This document shows, piece by piece, positions 1 to 5,643 of a DNA stretch of 5,807 bases (positions are counted from its first letter, which is position 1; each line of letters starts with the position of its first letter). The notes beneath the pieces are model-generated. The model worked only from the letters and a program-made list of their open reading frames with translations. It made no database searches and was not told the DNA's origin. Source of the stretch: Syntrophobacter sp. SbD2 (GTDB lineage Bacteria > Desulfobacterota > Syntrophobacteria > Syntrophobacterales > Syntrophobacteraceae); NCBI GenBank assembly GCA_900290385.1, contig OMSV01000041.1:2662-8468 (forward strand), read 5' to 3'. The translations under genes and the position numbers were made by a program.

Positions 1-1
1 C

Positions 2-1300
2 GAGGGGATAACCGGCCTGATCTTTCGGACCGCCCAGGCGTACATAGTGCCGGACATAAGCAGAGAGCCCCTGTTTTTGAACAAGACACGCTCGAGGCAT
101 ATTCAGAAGGAGTCCGTAAGCTTTCTTGGCGTTCCCATCCTGCTTCACGGAAAACCGATAGGCGTGCTCCATGTGGACAGGCTGTTCGGGGATGAAGTGC
201 CTTTCGATGAAGACATCCGGCTTTTGTCCATCATTGCGACCCTCATAGCGCAATTCGTGAGCCTGAACCTCCAGGTCAGGCTGCGCGAAGCGAAGCTTCT
301 GATGGACTGTTCTTATCCGGGCAAAAGCGACTCAGAGACTCAGAGCCGCTTCTTCATGGTCGGCAAGAGCCCCTCCATGGTGGTGGTGCAGCATCAGATG
401 GAAAAGGTTGCGCCGAGCAAGGCGTCAGTTCTGCTGCTCGGAGAGTCAGGAACGGGCAAGACCCTGGTTGCCAAGATCCTGCATGAATTGAGCACGAGGT
501 CCGGATCTCCCTTCGTGAAAATCAACTGCGCATCTCTGCCCGAGAACCTGCTTGAGTCGGAACTGTTCGGTTACGAAAAAGGGGCCTTCACGGGAGCGGT
601 AAGATCTAAGGCGGGCAGAGTTGAAGATGCTGATGGCGGCACCATTTTTCTGGATGAAATCGGCGAGCTCACGCTGCCGCTCCAGGCCAAACTGCTCCGC
701 TTTCTGCAGGAAAAGGAGTTCGAGAGACTGGGCAGCGCGATTACCAAGAAAGTCGACGTACGGGTTCTGGCCGCCACGAACAGAGACCTTGCCGCCGGGG
801 TGGCTGAAGGCACTTTTCGGGAGGACCTTTACTACAGGCTGAATGTCTTTCCCATTCATGTCCCACCCCTGAGGGAGCGAACGGATGACATCCCGGACCT
901 TCTGCGCCATTTCGTAGGGAAGATATCTCAGGAGTATGGCCGCAATGTTGTCATATCTAAAACCGCAATGGCCGTTCTCACAGAATACGATTGGCCCGGA
1001 AACGTACGGGAGATGGAAAACCTTATCGAGCGTCTGGTTATCATGGCCGATGGCGATGAGATCGATGCGAGCCTGCTGCCTTCATTTTTGAGCGAACAAG
1101 GCAACGCTCAGAGCCCGGAGCAGCCTCTTTCGCGAATCGAGGAGATCGAACGAAAGGAAGTTCTGGCAGCCCTGGAACGCAACAGATGGAACCAGACGCG
1201 CACTGCAAAAGAACTGGGCATTACACTCAGGCAGATTTCGTACCGGGTCAGGAAATTCGGATTGGATAGTCTGCGGGCAAAGTACAGAAAAGACGCCTGA
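2..1300 (+). CDS. Sigma-54-dependent transcriptional activator, GAF-AAA+-Fis HTH (NifA-like layout), 5' partial
   Basis: This is a bacterial enhancer-binding protein that hydrolyses ATP to open promoters held by sigma-54 RNA polymerase. The frame is open to the left edge, and codons before the GTG at 47 read as GAF sequence (GITGLIFRT, then the PDISREPLF segment). That GTG is therefore internal and the N-terminus is missing. Numbering from it: end of GAF to about 78; AAA+ domain about 102-345 with Walker A GESGTGKT 132-139, sigma-54 contact loop GAFTGA 179-184, Walker B TIFLDE 199-204, sensor I AATNRD 242-247, arginine fingers R258 and R264, and sensor II WPGNVRE 316-322; Fis-type helix-turn-helix about 380-403. 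All catalytic motifs are intact. GAF-AAA-HTH is the NifA arrangement, but no cysteine follows C161, so the oxygen-sensing interdomain Cys motif of rhizobial NifA is absent. There is no receiver domain in the visible part. The GAF ligand and target genes cannot be told from here. Family call is firm; NifA orthology is not claimed. Confidence 0.95.
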   Translation, partial: EGITGLIFRTAQAYIVPDISREPLFLNKTRSRHIQKESVSFLGVPILLHGKPIGVLHVDRLFGDEVPFDEDIRLLSIIATLIAQFVSLNLQVRLREAKLLMDCSYPGKSDSETQSRFFMVGKSPSMVVVQHQMEKVAPSKASVLLLGESGTGKTLVAKILHELSTRSGSPFVKINCASLPENLLESELFGYEKGAFTGAVRSKAGRVEDADGGTIFLDEIGELTLPLQAKLLRFLQEKEFERLGSAITKKVDVRVLAATNRDLAAGVAEGTFREDLYYRLNVFPIHVPPLRERTDDIPDLLRHFVGKISQEYGRNVVISKTAMAVLTEYDWPGNVREMENLIERLVIMADGDEIDASLLPSFLSEQGNAQSPEQPLSRIEEIERKEVLAALERNRWNQTRTAKELGITLRQISYRVRKFGLDSLRAKYRKDA

Positions 1301-1345
1301 GACGCACTTGAGCCTGCATGTCTGCGCATCACCACTCTGTGCGTC
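1301..1345. repeat. Perfect 7-bp inverted repeat flanking 31 bp
   Basis: GACGCAC at 1301-1307, directly after the activator stop codon, is the exact reverse complement of GTGCGTC at 1339-1345. The 31-base spacer is long for a simple hairpin, though it contains TGCGCA and could fold further. No T-run follows, so it is not a convincing terminator. It could be a 3'-end stem of the activator mRNA, a two-site operator, or chance. Confidence 0.4.
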
Positions 1346-1358
1346 CCGGTGGTCCGGG
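1345..1358. repeat. GC-rich 5-bp hairpin with 4-nt loop
   Basis: CCCGG (1345-1349) and CCGGG (1354-1358) are complementary around the loop TGGT. The stem is short but entirely G-C. The bases after it (GGCGAG) are not U-rich, so an intrinsic terminator is not supported. It abuts the right arm of the preceding inverted repeat, sharing base 1345. Confidence 0.35.
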
Positions 1359-1363
1359 GGCGA

Positions 1364-1383
1364 GTCGAAATTGCCGGTTCGAC
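1364..1383. repeat. 6-bp inverted repeat GTCGAA-N8-TTCGAC
   Basis: GTCGAA (1364-1369) and TTCGAC (1378-1383) form a perfect dyad around an 8-nt centre. The layout would suit either an RNA hairpin or a dimeric repressor or activator site upstream of the acyltransferase-like gene. No factor can be assigned. The GGTTCGA string recalls a tRNA T-loop, but no tRNA fits around it. Confidence 0.35.
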
Positions 1384-1451
1384 CTTGTCGCTCCAGTAAT
1401 CTTATGAGATCATCCCCTTTCGAAATACGTCCACCTGATTTAAATTAGAAG

Positions 1452-1480
1452 AGAGCCGCTTTATGCGGTTTTGATTTTCC
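1452..1480 (+). terminator. Weak intrinsic terminator-like hairpin
   Basis: AGCCGC (1454-1459) pairs with GCGGTT (1465-1470, one G-T wobble) around the loop TTTAT. The stem can extend outward by one G-T and one A-T pair. T-rich sequence TTTGATTTT runs on from the stem. It lies about 150 bp past the activator stop and ends just before the ribosome binding site of the next gene. It could end the activator transcript or act as a leader hairpin for the downstream gene. The stem is short and the T-run is broken, so strength is doubtful. Confidence 0.45.
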
Positions 1481-1481
1481 T

Positions 1482-1489
1482 GGTGAGGA
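1482..1489 (+). promoter_or_regulatory. Ribosome binding site deciding a TTG start
   Basis: GGTGAGGA ends 8 bases before the TTG at 1498. It matters because the in-frame codon just upstream (1495-1497) is the stop TAA, so the frame can only open at this TTG or further in. The purine-rich site at good spacing supports TTG as initiator. Confidence 0.65.
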
Positions 1490-1497
1490 TGGTTTAA

Positions 1498-2778
1498 TTG
1501 AGAAACCCGGCGACCGCCCCGCAGCAGCTTCTTGAAAATGAGGAACCCGAACAGCCGGAATGCTTTTCGTCCCCGACTGACAAACGCCTGTACACTCAAC
1601 CCCGCCCCACCCCCGATTGCAGGCCCGGCGTCTCTAATAGACGTCTGACCTCGCTGGACGCTTTTCGCGGCCTTACAATCGCCTTGCTGGACGCTTTTCG
1701 CGGCCTTACAATCGCCTTGATGATACTCGTTAACAGCCCGGGGGACCCTGGGGCCGTCTATTCACATTTGAGCCATGTCCCCTGGAACGGGTGGACTTTT
1801 GCCGACTCCGTCTTTCCATCCTTTCTTTTCATAGTTGGGGTTTCGATAGTCTTTTCATTTGCAAAGCAAGAAGAAAAACCCCTACGAAATTCGGCATTTA
1901 TGTTCCGGCTCCTGAGGCGGACTATTATTCTGTTCGCGCTTGGGCTTTTTCTTAATATGTTTCCAGCATTCCAACTGTCGGCGGTCCGCATACCCGGAGT
2001 TCTTCAAAGAATTGCCCTGTGCTATTTTTTTGCTTCTCTGATTGTACTGAAGGCGGATTTAAGAGGCCGCATCTTGTGGCTTATCGGCCTGCTTGCCTCC
2101 TACTGGCTGATGATGCGCTTCATACCAGTGCCGGGGATCGGCGCCGGGGTGCTCGAGCCGGGCAAGAATTTTGCCGCATGGGTCGATTCGCTTTTTCTGA
2201 GCGGGCACATGTGGTCATATTATGATGGTGCATGGGACCCGGAAGGAATCGTGAGCACAATTCCCGCCATCGCCACCACTCTTTTCGGCGTGCTGGCGGG
2301 ACAATGGCTCAGGTCTTCTTTGTGCGAACGCAAAACAGCTGCTGCAATGGCTTGCGCCGGCGCGGTTCTGCTCATAGCCGGTTTCATACTCGATCAATGG
2401 CTGCCGATAAACAAGAGCATTTGGACTAGCACGTTCAGCATATTCATGGCCGGGTTGGCTATTGTTTGCCTGGCATTCTTCCACTGGTTGATCGATATCG
2501 AGGATTTTTCCCGATGGGCCAAACCTTTAATTATCCTCGGACTGAATCCTATCACCGTATATGTGCTATCGGAAGTCTTCGATACCACACTCAGAATCCT
2601 GAATCTCTCCATTTCCAGAGGACGAGTCATAGACTGCCAATCATACCTGTTTGGATATTTGTGTCTCCTTAATCAAACACAGGAAACCGCCTCTTTGCTC
2701 TACGGGTTCATGACTCTCCTGTTTATGTTTCTCGTCGCATGGATCATATGGCGAAAGCGGCTTTTTATAAAGATCTAG
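1498..2778 (+). CDS. Multi-pass membrane acyltransferase-like protein, HGSNAT/DUF5009 (COG4299) family
   Basis: Probable inner-membrane protein with about ten hydrophobic segments (near residues 67-80, 105-121, 141-157, 168-184, 190-206, 254-270, 281-298, 311-331, 342-360, 398-417). It resembles bacterial relatives of heparan-alpha-glucosaminide N-acetyltransferase, the enzyme that moves an acetyl group from cytosolic acetyl-CoA across a membrane to an amino sugar. Family hallmarks seen: RLTSLDAFRG at 49-58, HVPWNGWT 93-100 followed by FADSVFPSFLFIVG, DPEGIVSTIPAIATTLFGVLAG-type segment 247-268, INKSIWTSTF 304-313, and LGLNPITVYVLSE 347-359. H93 sits where the catalytic histidine of human HGSNAT lies, from memory of the alignment. 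The C-terminus (WRKRLFIKI) looks complete. Odd points: a perfect 11-residue tandem duplication at residues 53-74, and a proline-rich, probably cytoplasmic N-terminal tail of about 48 residues. The TTG start has a good RBS and follows an in-frame TAA directly. Substrate is unknown; most bacterial members are uncharacterised. It converges with cysS. Confidence 0.85.
   Translation: MRNPATAPQQLLENEEPEQPECFSSPTDKRLYTQPRPTPDCRPGVSNRRLTSLDAFRGLTIALLDAFRGLTIALMILVNSPGDPGAVYSHLSHVPWNGWTFADSVFPSFLFIVGVSIVFSFAKQEEKPLRNSAFMFRLLRRTIILFALGLFLNMFPAFQLSAVRIPGVLQRIALCYFFASLIVLKADLRGRILWLIGLLASYWLMMRFIPVPGIGAGVLEPGKNFAAWVDSLFLSGHMWSYYDGAWDPEGIVSTIPAIATTLFGVLAGQWLRSSLCERKTAAAMACAGAVLLIAGFILDQWLPINKSIWTSTFSIFMAGLAIVCLAFFHWLIDIEDFSRWAKPLIILGLNPITVYVLSEVFDTTLRILNLSISRGRVIDCQSYLFGYLCLLNQTQETASLLYGFMTLLFMFLVAWIIWRKRLFIKI
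1654..1719 (+). repeat. Perfect 33-bp in-frame tandem duplication (2 copies)
   Basis: Bases 1654-1686 and 1687-1719 are identical at every position. Each encodes LDAFRGLTIAL, so the protein carries this 11-residue block twice. The bases outside the identity differ, so exactly two copies exist. Complete identity, including third codon positions, points to a recent slippage or recombination event, or to an assembly error. The unit length is a multiple of three, so the reading frame is kept. The block is the conserved start of the first core membrane helix. Confidence 0.97.
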
Positions 2779-2798
2779 CCCAGTTTACGTAATGGGCT
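2777..2798. terminator. Hairpin between convergent genes, candidate bidirectional terminator
   Basis: AGCCCA (2777-2782) and TGGGCT (2793-2798) form a perfect 6-bp stem, with TTACGTAA inside the loop. The left arm starts within the TAG stop of the acyltransferase-like gene. It lies 24 bases beyond the cysS stop on the other strand. On the minus strand it is followed by AGATCTTTATAAAAA, which is A/T-rich but not a clean T-tract. On the plus strand no T-run follows. Position favours a terminator; sequence support is modest. Confidence 0.45.
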
Positions 2799-2822
2799 GT
2801 GCTCGCCGGAAAAGTTGCAGGA

Positions 2823-4307
2823 CTAGAAACTCACCCGCCACTTCGTTCCCTCGGGGAAGTCTTCAAGCTGGACATGTTTTGCCTCTAGTGCCAGCCGGAT
2901 TCGGTCGGCTTCGGCAAAGTTTTTTTCCAGGCGGGCTTTATGGCGCAGGGCTATAAGGTCGTTCAGCTCTTCTTCGCTAATGCCGGTCGTCTTCAGTTTG
3001 AGCCTTCTCTGCTGGTCTAAAAAGATCTGCGGTTCAAGCATCAGCAGCCCCAGAGTATTGCATTGTTTCGACAGAGCATCTGCCGCCTTTCTGGCTAGCT
3101 GTGCGGCGGGACCTTTGAGATTCCTGCTTCCGAATTTGTCCAAAAAGCGCTGAAGATTTCTCTGGAGAACGAAAATATAGCCTATTGCCTGGGCAGTGTT
3201 GAAATCGTTGCTCATGGCTTCAGCAAACAATGCGGGGAGCGACTCCGCCTTTTCGTACAGCTCCGGGTCCTGCTTTTTCACGGCCTCACCGGAATACTCG
3301 GCGTCTTCCGCTTTAGCCGCCTTCTGCCGCACGACCTCGATGGTGCCGTAAAGGCGATCGAGCCCACGTTCGGCTTCCCCTACGGCCTCGTCCGAAAAAT
3401 CCACAGGGCTTCTGTAATGCTTGCTGATGACGAACAGCCTCAGCGATTCAGGATGCACATGCCGCAAGACATCCCGGATGGTAAAGAAGTTTCCCAGTGA
3501 CTTGGACATCTTCTCGTTATTGACGTTCACGAAGCCGTTGTGTATCCAATATCGCACGAAAAGCGCCCCGGAAGCCGCTTCGCTCTGAGCGATCTCGTTT
3601 TCGTGATGAGGAAAGACCAGGTCTTTCCCACCTCCGTGCATGTCGATGGTCAACCCCAGATACCTGGTAGCCATAGCGGAACACTCTATATGCCAACCCG
3701 GCCTCCCAGGTCCCCAAGGACTTTCCCAGGCAGGTTCTCCAGGCTTGCTTCCTTTCCAAAGCACAAAATCGAGCGGATTTATCTTGTTTTCGTCAATCTC
3801 CACCCTGGCGCCGGCCATCATGTCTTCTGTATCGCGCCCGGACAGCTTCCCGTAGCCATGGAACCGGTCAACCCTGAAATAAACGTCTGTTCCAGCCTTA
3901 TACGCAACTCCCCTTTCGACCAGCTTGCGGACGATTTCGATCATTTCGGGAATGTGCTCGGTCGCAAGAGGCTCGAAAGTGGGCCGCAGAAGACCAAGGC
4001 CGTCCATATCTTCATGGAAGGTCCGGATGTACCGGTCGGCTATCGTACGGTAATCGGTCCCCTCTTCGGCCGCCCTCCGGATGATCTTATCGTCGATGTC
4101 AGTAAAGTTGCGAACATAAGTAACCTGGTAGCCGATGCTCGAAAGAAACCGGCAAATTACGTCGAAGACAATTGCGGAGCGGGCGTGCCCAATGTGGCAT
4201 AAGTCATACACGGTGATCCCGCACACGTACATTCGTACCCTGCCGGGTTCCAGGGGAACGAATTCCTCCTTTTTCCCGCTCAGGGTGTTATAGATCTGCA
4301 AAGCCAT
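2823..4307 (-). CDS. cysS: Cysteinyl-tRNA synthetase
   Basis: Cytoplasmic class I aminoacyl-tRNA synthetase that activates cysteine with ATP and loads it on tRNA-Cys. At 494 residues it is a little longer than the E. coli enzyme (461). Signatures seen: [15 protein letters not shown] at 29-43, holding the HIGH motif (38-41), and KMSKS at 266-270. The zinc ligands expected from the E. coli enzyme are present as C29, C209, H234 and E238. WHIECSAM (205-212) and [14 protein letters not shown] (225-238) are typical of this synthetase. The C-terminal helical and anticodon-binding part ends in [11 protein letters not shown] (484-494), as is normal. The start ATG gives MALQIYN, the usual beginning, with AAGGGGA ten bases upstream. 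It is the last gene of the ispD-ispF-cysS series, 67 bp after ispF, and probably cotranscribed. No defect seen. Confidence 0.98.
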   Translation of the reverse strand: MALQIYNTLSGKKEEFVPLEPGRVRMYVCGITVYDLCHIGHARSAIVFDVICRFLSSIGYQVTYVRNFTDIDDKIIRRAAEEGTDYRTIADRYIRTFHEDMDGLGLLRPTFEPLATEHIPEMIEIVRKLVERGVAYKAGTDVYFRVDRFHGYGKLSGRDTEDMMAGARVEIDENKINPLDFVLWKGSKPGEPAWESPWGPGRPGWHIECSAMATRYLGLTIDMHGGGKDLVFPHHENEIAQSEAASGALFVRYWIHNGFVNVNNEKMSKSLGNFFTIRDVLRHVHPESLRLFVISKHYRSPVDFSDEAVGEAERGLDRLYGTIEVVRQKAAKAEDAEYSGEAVKKQDPELYEKAESLPALFAEAMSNDFNTAQAIGYIFVLQRNLQRFLDKFGSRNLKGPAAQLARKAADALSKQCNTLGLLMLEPQIFLDQQRRLKLKTTGISEEELNDLIALRHKARLEKNFAEADRIRLALEAKHVQLEDFPEGTKWRVSF

Positions 4308-4317
4308 TAACTGCCAA

Positions 4318-4324
4318 TCCCCTT
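4318..4324 (-). promoter_or_regulatory. Ribosome binding site of cysS
   Basis: Read on the minus strand this is AAGGGGA, ten bases before the cysS ATG. The rest of the 67-bp ispF-cysS gap is A/T-rich near ispF and contains a second purine stretch (GGAGGA) further upstream. I see no strong terminator there, which fits read-through from ispF into cysS. Confidence 0.55.
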
Positions 4325-4374
4325 TTGAGCTATCCTCCGAGGAACCGAAGGAAATTATTTATCATTTGCTGGAT

Positions 4375-4896
4375 TTAATTTAAACCTTCAAGGGAACCCT
4401 TGCCACCGCCCTCTTCTTTCTCTTGTGGTTCTTCGACGAGCGCGACCGCATATGCCGCAATCCCCTCCTCACGACCCGCAAACCCAAGGGTCTCCGTCGT
4501 TTTGGCTTTGATATTGATACAGTCTGAGGTGAGCCCGATTTGGCCGGCAATTCTCTCGACCATTCGAGGTATATAAGCAGATAGCCTTGGCCTCTGCGCC
4601 ACAATTGTGGAGTCGATATTTCTCAGCCGCAACCCTCGCCCCGTTAAAAGGGCCGCAGTCCTGTGCAACAGTATCAGGCTGGATATGTCTTTGAATTCGG
4701 GACTGGTATCCGGAAAATGAGCGCCTATGTCCCCCAGGGCGGCCGCGCCGATCATTGCGTCGCAAATGGCGTGGAGCAGAACATCAGCATCCGAATGGCC
4801 AAGAAGACCTTTTTCGAATGGAATTTCGATCCCGCCGAGGATCAGCGGGCGCCCCTGAACGAACCTGTGCACGTCATAGCCGAATCCAACCCGCAT
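4375..4896 (-). CDS. ispF: 2-C-methyl-D-erythritol 2,4-cyclodiphosphate synthase
   Basis: Catalyses cyclisation of CDP-methylerythritol 2-phosphate to MEcPP with release of CMP, fifth step of the MEP pathway to isoprenoid precursors. The family is a cytoplasmic homotrimer. Metal ligands D8 and H10 (GYDVH 6-10) and H42 are present. LGHSDADVLLHAICDA (32-47), GDIGAHFPDT (55-64) and KTTETLGFAGREEGIAA (132-148) are the family signatures. The ATG at 4896 is chosen because it gives the standard MRVGFGYDVH start, overlaps the ispD stop by one base (TGATG), and has GGGAGG six bases upstream. An in-frame ATG at 4944 exists but would add 16 residues inside ispD. At 173 residues it is longer than the usual near 159, due to a Glu/Gly/Lys-rich C-terminal tail from about 156 that is probably disordered. 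Confidence 0.97.
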   Translation of the reverse strand: MRVGFGYDVHRFVQGRPLILGGIEIPFEKGLLGHSDADVLLHAICDAMIGAAALGDIGAHFPDTSPEFKDISSLILLHRTAALLTGRGLRLRNIDSTIVAQRPRLSAYIPRMVERIAGQIGLTSDCINIKAKTTETLGFAGREEGIAAYAVALVEEPQEKEEGGGKGSLEGLN

Positions 4897-5612
4897 CAGG
4901 GCCCTCCCTTTCCCATTCTTACGGAGAGAAACCATTCCGCCCACTGTAGGTCTTCCGGGGTTGTGACCTTTACGTTTGTGCGCTCACCGTGCACAATGGA
5001 TACCGGCACACCCAGGCGTTCGACAAAAGAGGCGTCATCCGTCCCGGTCCAACCTGCCGCAACCGCTTTTTCGTAGGCGGCAACGACAATCTGCTTCCGG
5101 AAAACCTGGGGCGTCTGCACAAGCCAGATCTCATCTCGACACAACGTCTCCCGCACTACGCCCTCACGGGCTTGTTTGACGGTGTCCGTTGCGGGGATGG
5201 CCGCTATACACGCGCCGGCCGTCAGGGCGCCTTCCCACACTGTTTTGATAAGGCCGGGACTTGCGAAAGGGCGCACAGCGTCATGAATCATCACCCAGTC
5301 ACATTCGGGCGGAAGTTGCCTGAGTCCGTTATAGACGCTGTCCCTCCGCTCGGCGCCTCCCCTTATTATTGAAATCTCGGGCACGCTCGAAGTTCGCCGG
5401 CCACTCCAACCGCCCACAATCTCCCCGGCATCTGGCATATGCTCTTCGGCAACGATCAAAAAAATCATGGAGATAAAGGGCAGGTTTGCGAGCACGCTCA
5501 AGGTATGAGCCAGCAACGGCTTTCCGGCCAACCGGATAAACTGCTTGGGTATGGCGCTCCCCATCCTGGTCCCGCTTCCCGCAGCGGGCACGATGACGCA
5601 TGTTTTCTGCAT
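4896..5612 (-). CDS. ispD: 2-C-methyl-D-erythritol 4-phosphate cytidylyltransferase
   Basis: Transfers CMP from CTP to 2-C-methylerythritol 4-phosphate, third step of the MEP pathway, in the cytoplasm. The 238 residues match the family's usual length. Signatures: CTP-binding loop AAGSGTRMG (10-18) with R16 and the nearby PKQF lysine K23; GGAERRDSVYNGL (85-97); HDAVRP (110-115); R159 in the CRDEIWLVQTPQ segment (158-169); and KVTTPEDL (215-222) with K215. The ATG at 5612 is preferred: it gives MQKTCVIVPAAGSG, typical for the family. The next upstream start (5663) would run through the 3' end of rnpB. No good Shine-Dalgarno lies before 5612, so the start rests on homology and context. The gene overlaps ispF by one base, implying translational coupling. 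IspD and IspF act on either side of IspE, which is not here. Confidence 0.96.
   Translation of the reverse strand: MQKTCVIVPAAGSGTRMGSAIPKQFIRLAGKPLLAHTLSVLANLPFISMIFLIVAEEHMPDAGEIVGGWSGRRTSSVPEISIIRGGAERRDSVYNGLRQLPPECDWVMIHDAVRPFASPGLIKTVWEGALTAGACIAAIPATDTVKQAREGVVRETLCRDEIWLVQTPQVFRKQIVVAAYEKAVAAGWTGTDDASFVERLGVPVSIVHGERTNVKVTTPEDLQWAEWFLSVRMGKGGP
4903..4910 (-). promoter_or_regulatory. Ribosome binding site of ispF inside the ispD 3' end
   Basis: On the minus strand this reads AAGGGAGG, six bases before the ispF ATG, within the last codons of ispD. It decides the short ispF start over the in-frame ATG at 4944. Confidence 0.7.
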
Positions 5613-5632
5613 GTTTACAAATAACCAGCGAG

Positions 5633-5643
5633 AAAAAATTAAA
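5633..5643 (-). terminator. T-tract at the 3' end of rnpB
   Basis: On the minus strand TTTAATTTTTT directly follows the last G/C-rich strand of rnpB (GGGGTCCC). This looks like the U-tract of an rnpB terminator. The stem before it would have to be the RNA's terminal helix P1, whose other strand lies outside the window, so a complete terminator cannot be shown. The tract ends only 20 bases before the ispD ATG. Confidence 0.4.

Noticed and set aside
446..910. Minus-strand open frame of 154 codons
   Set aside because: It is antisense to the AAA+ domain of the sigma-54 activator, with no recognisable motif or ribosome binding site.
1348..1361. GG-N10-GC spacing suggesting a sigma-54 promoter
   Set aside because: Only the minimal GG and GC match. 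The surrounding bases do not resemble TGGCAC and TTGC, and the site falls in a GC-rich hairpin.
1371..1400. tRNA T-loop-like GGTTCGA and possible tRNA gene
   Set aside because: The flanking bases do not form a T-stem, and there is no acceptor stem, anticodon arm or CCA in register.
1371..1402. Sigma-70 promoter with TTGCCG or TTGTCG and TAATCT or TATGAG
   Set aside because: No pair of boxes shows both reasonable matches and a 16-18 bp spacing, so I do not call a promoter.
3540..4202. Plus-strand open frame of 220 codons
   Set aside because: It lies wholly antisense inside cysS, whose motifs are all intact. The predicted protein shows no recognisable domain and has a composition typical of a shadow frame in a GC-biased gene.
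4897..4944. Longer ispF start at 4944
   Set aside because: It adds 16 residues not seen at the family N-terminus and overlaps ispD, while the ATG at 4896 has a good RBS and the standard MRVGFGYDVH start.
4663..5076. Plus-strand open frame of 137 codons across the ispD-ispF junction
   Set aside because: Antisense to two well-supported genes; no domain seen.
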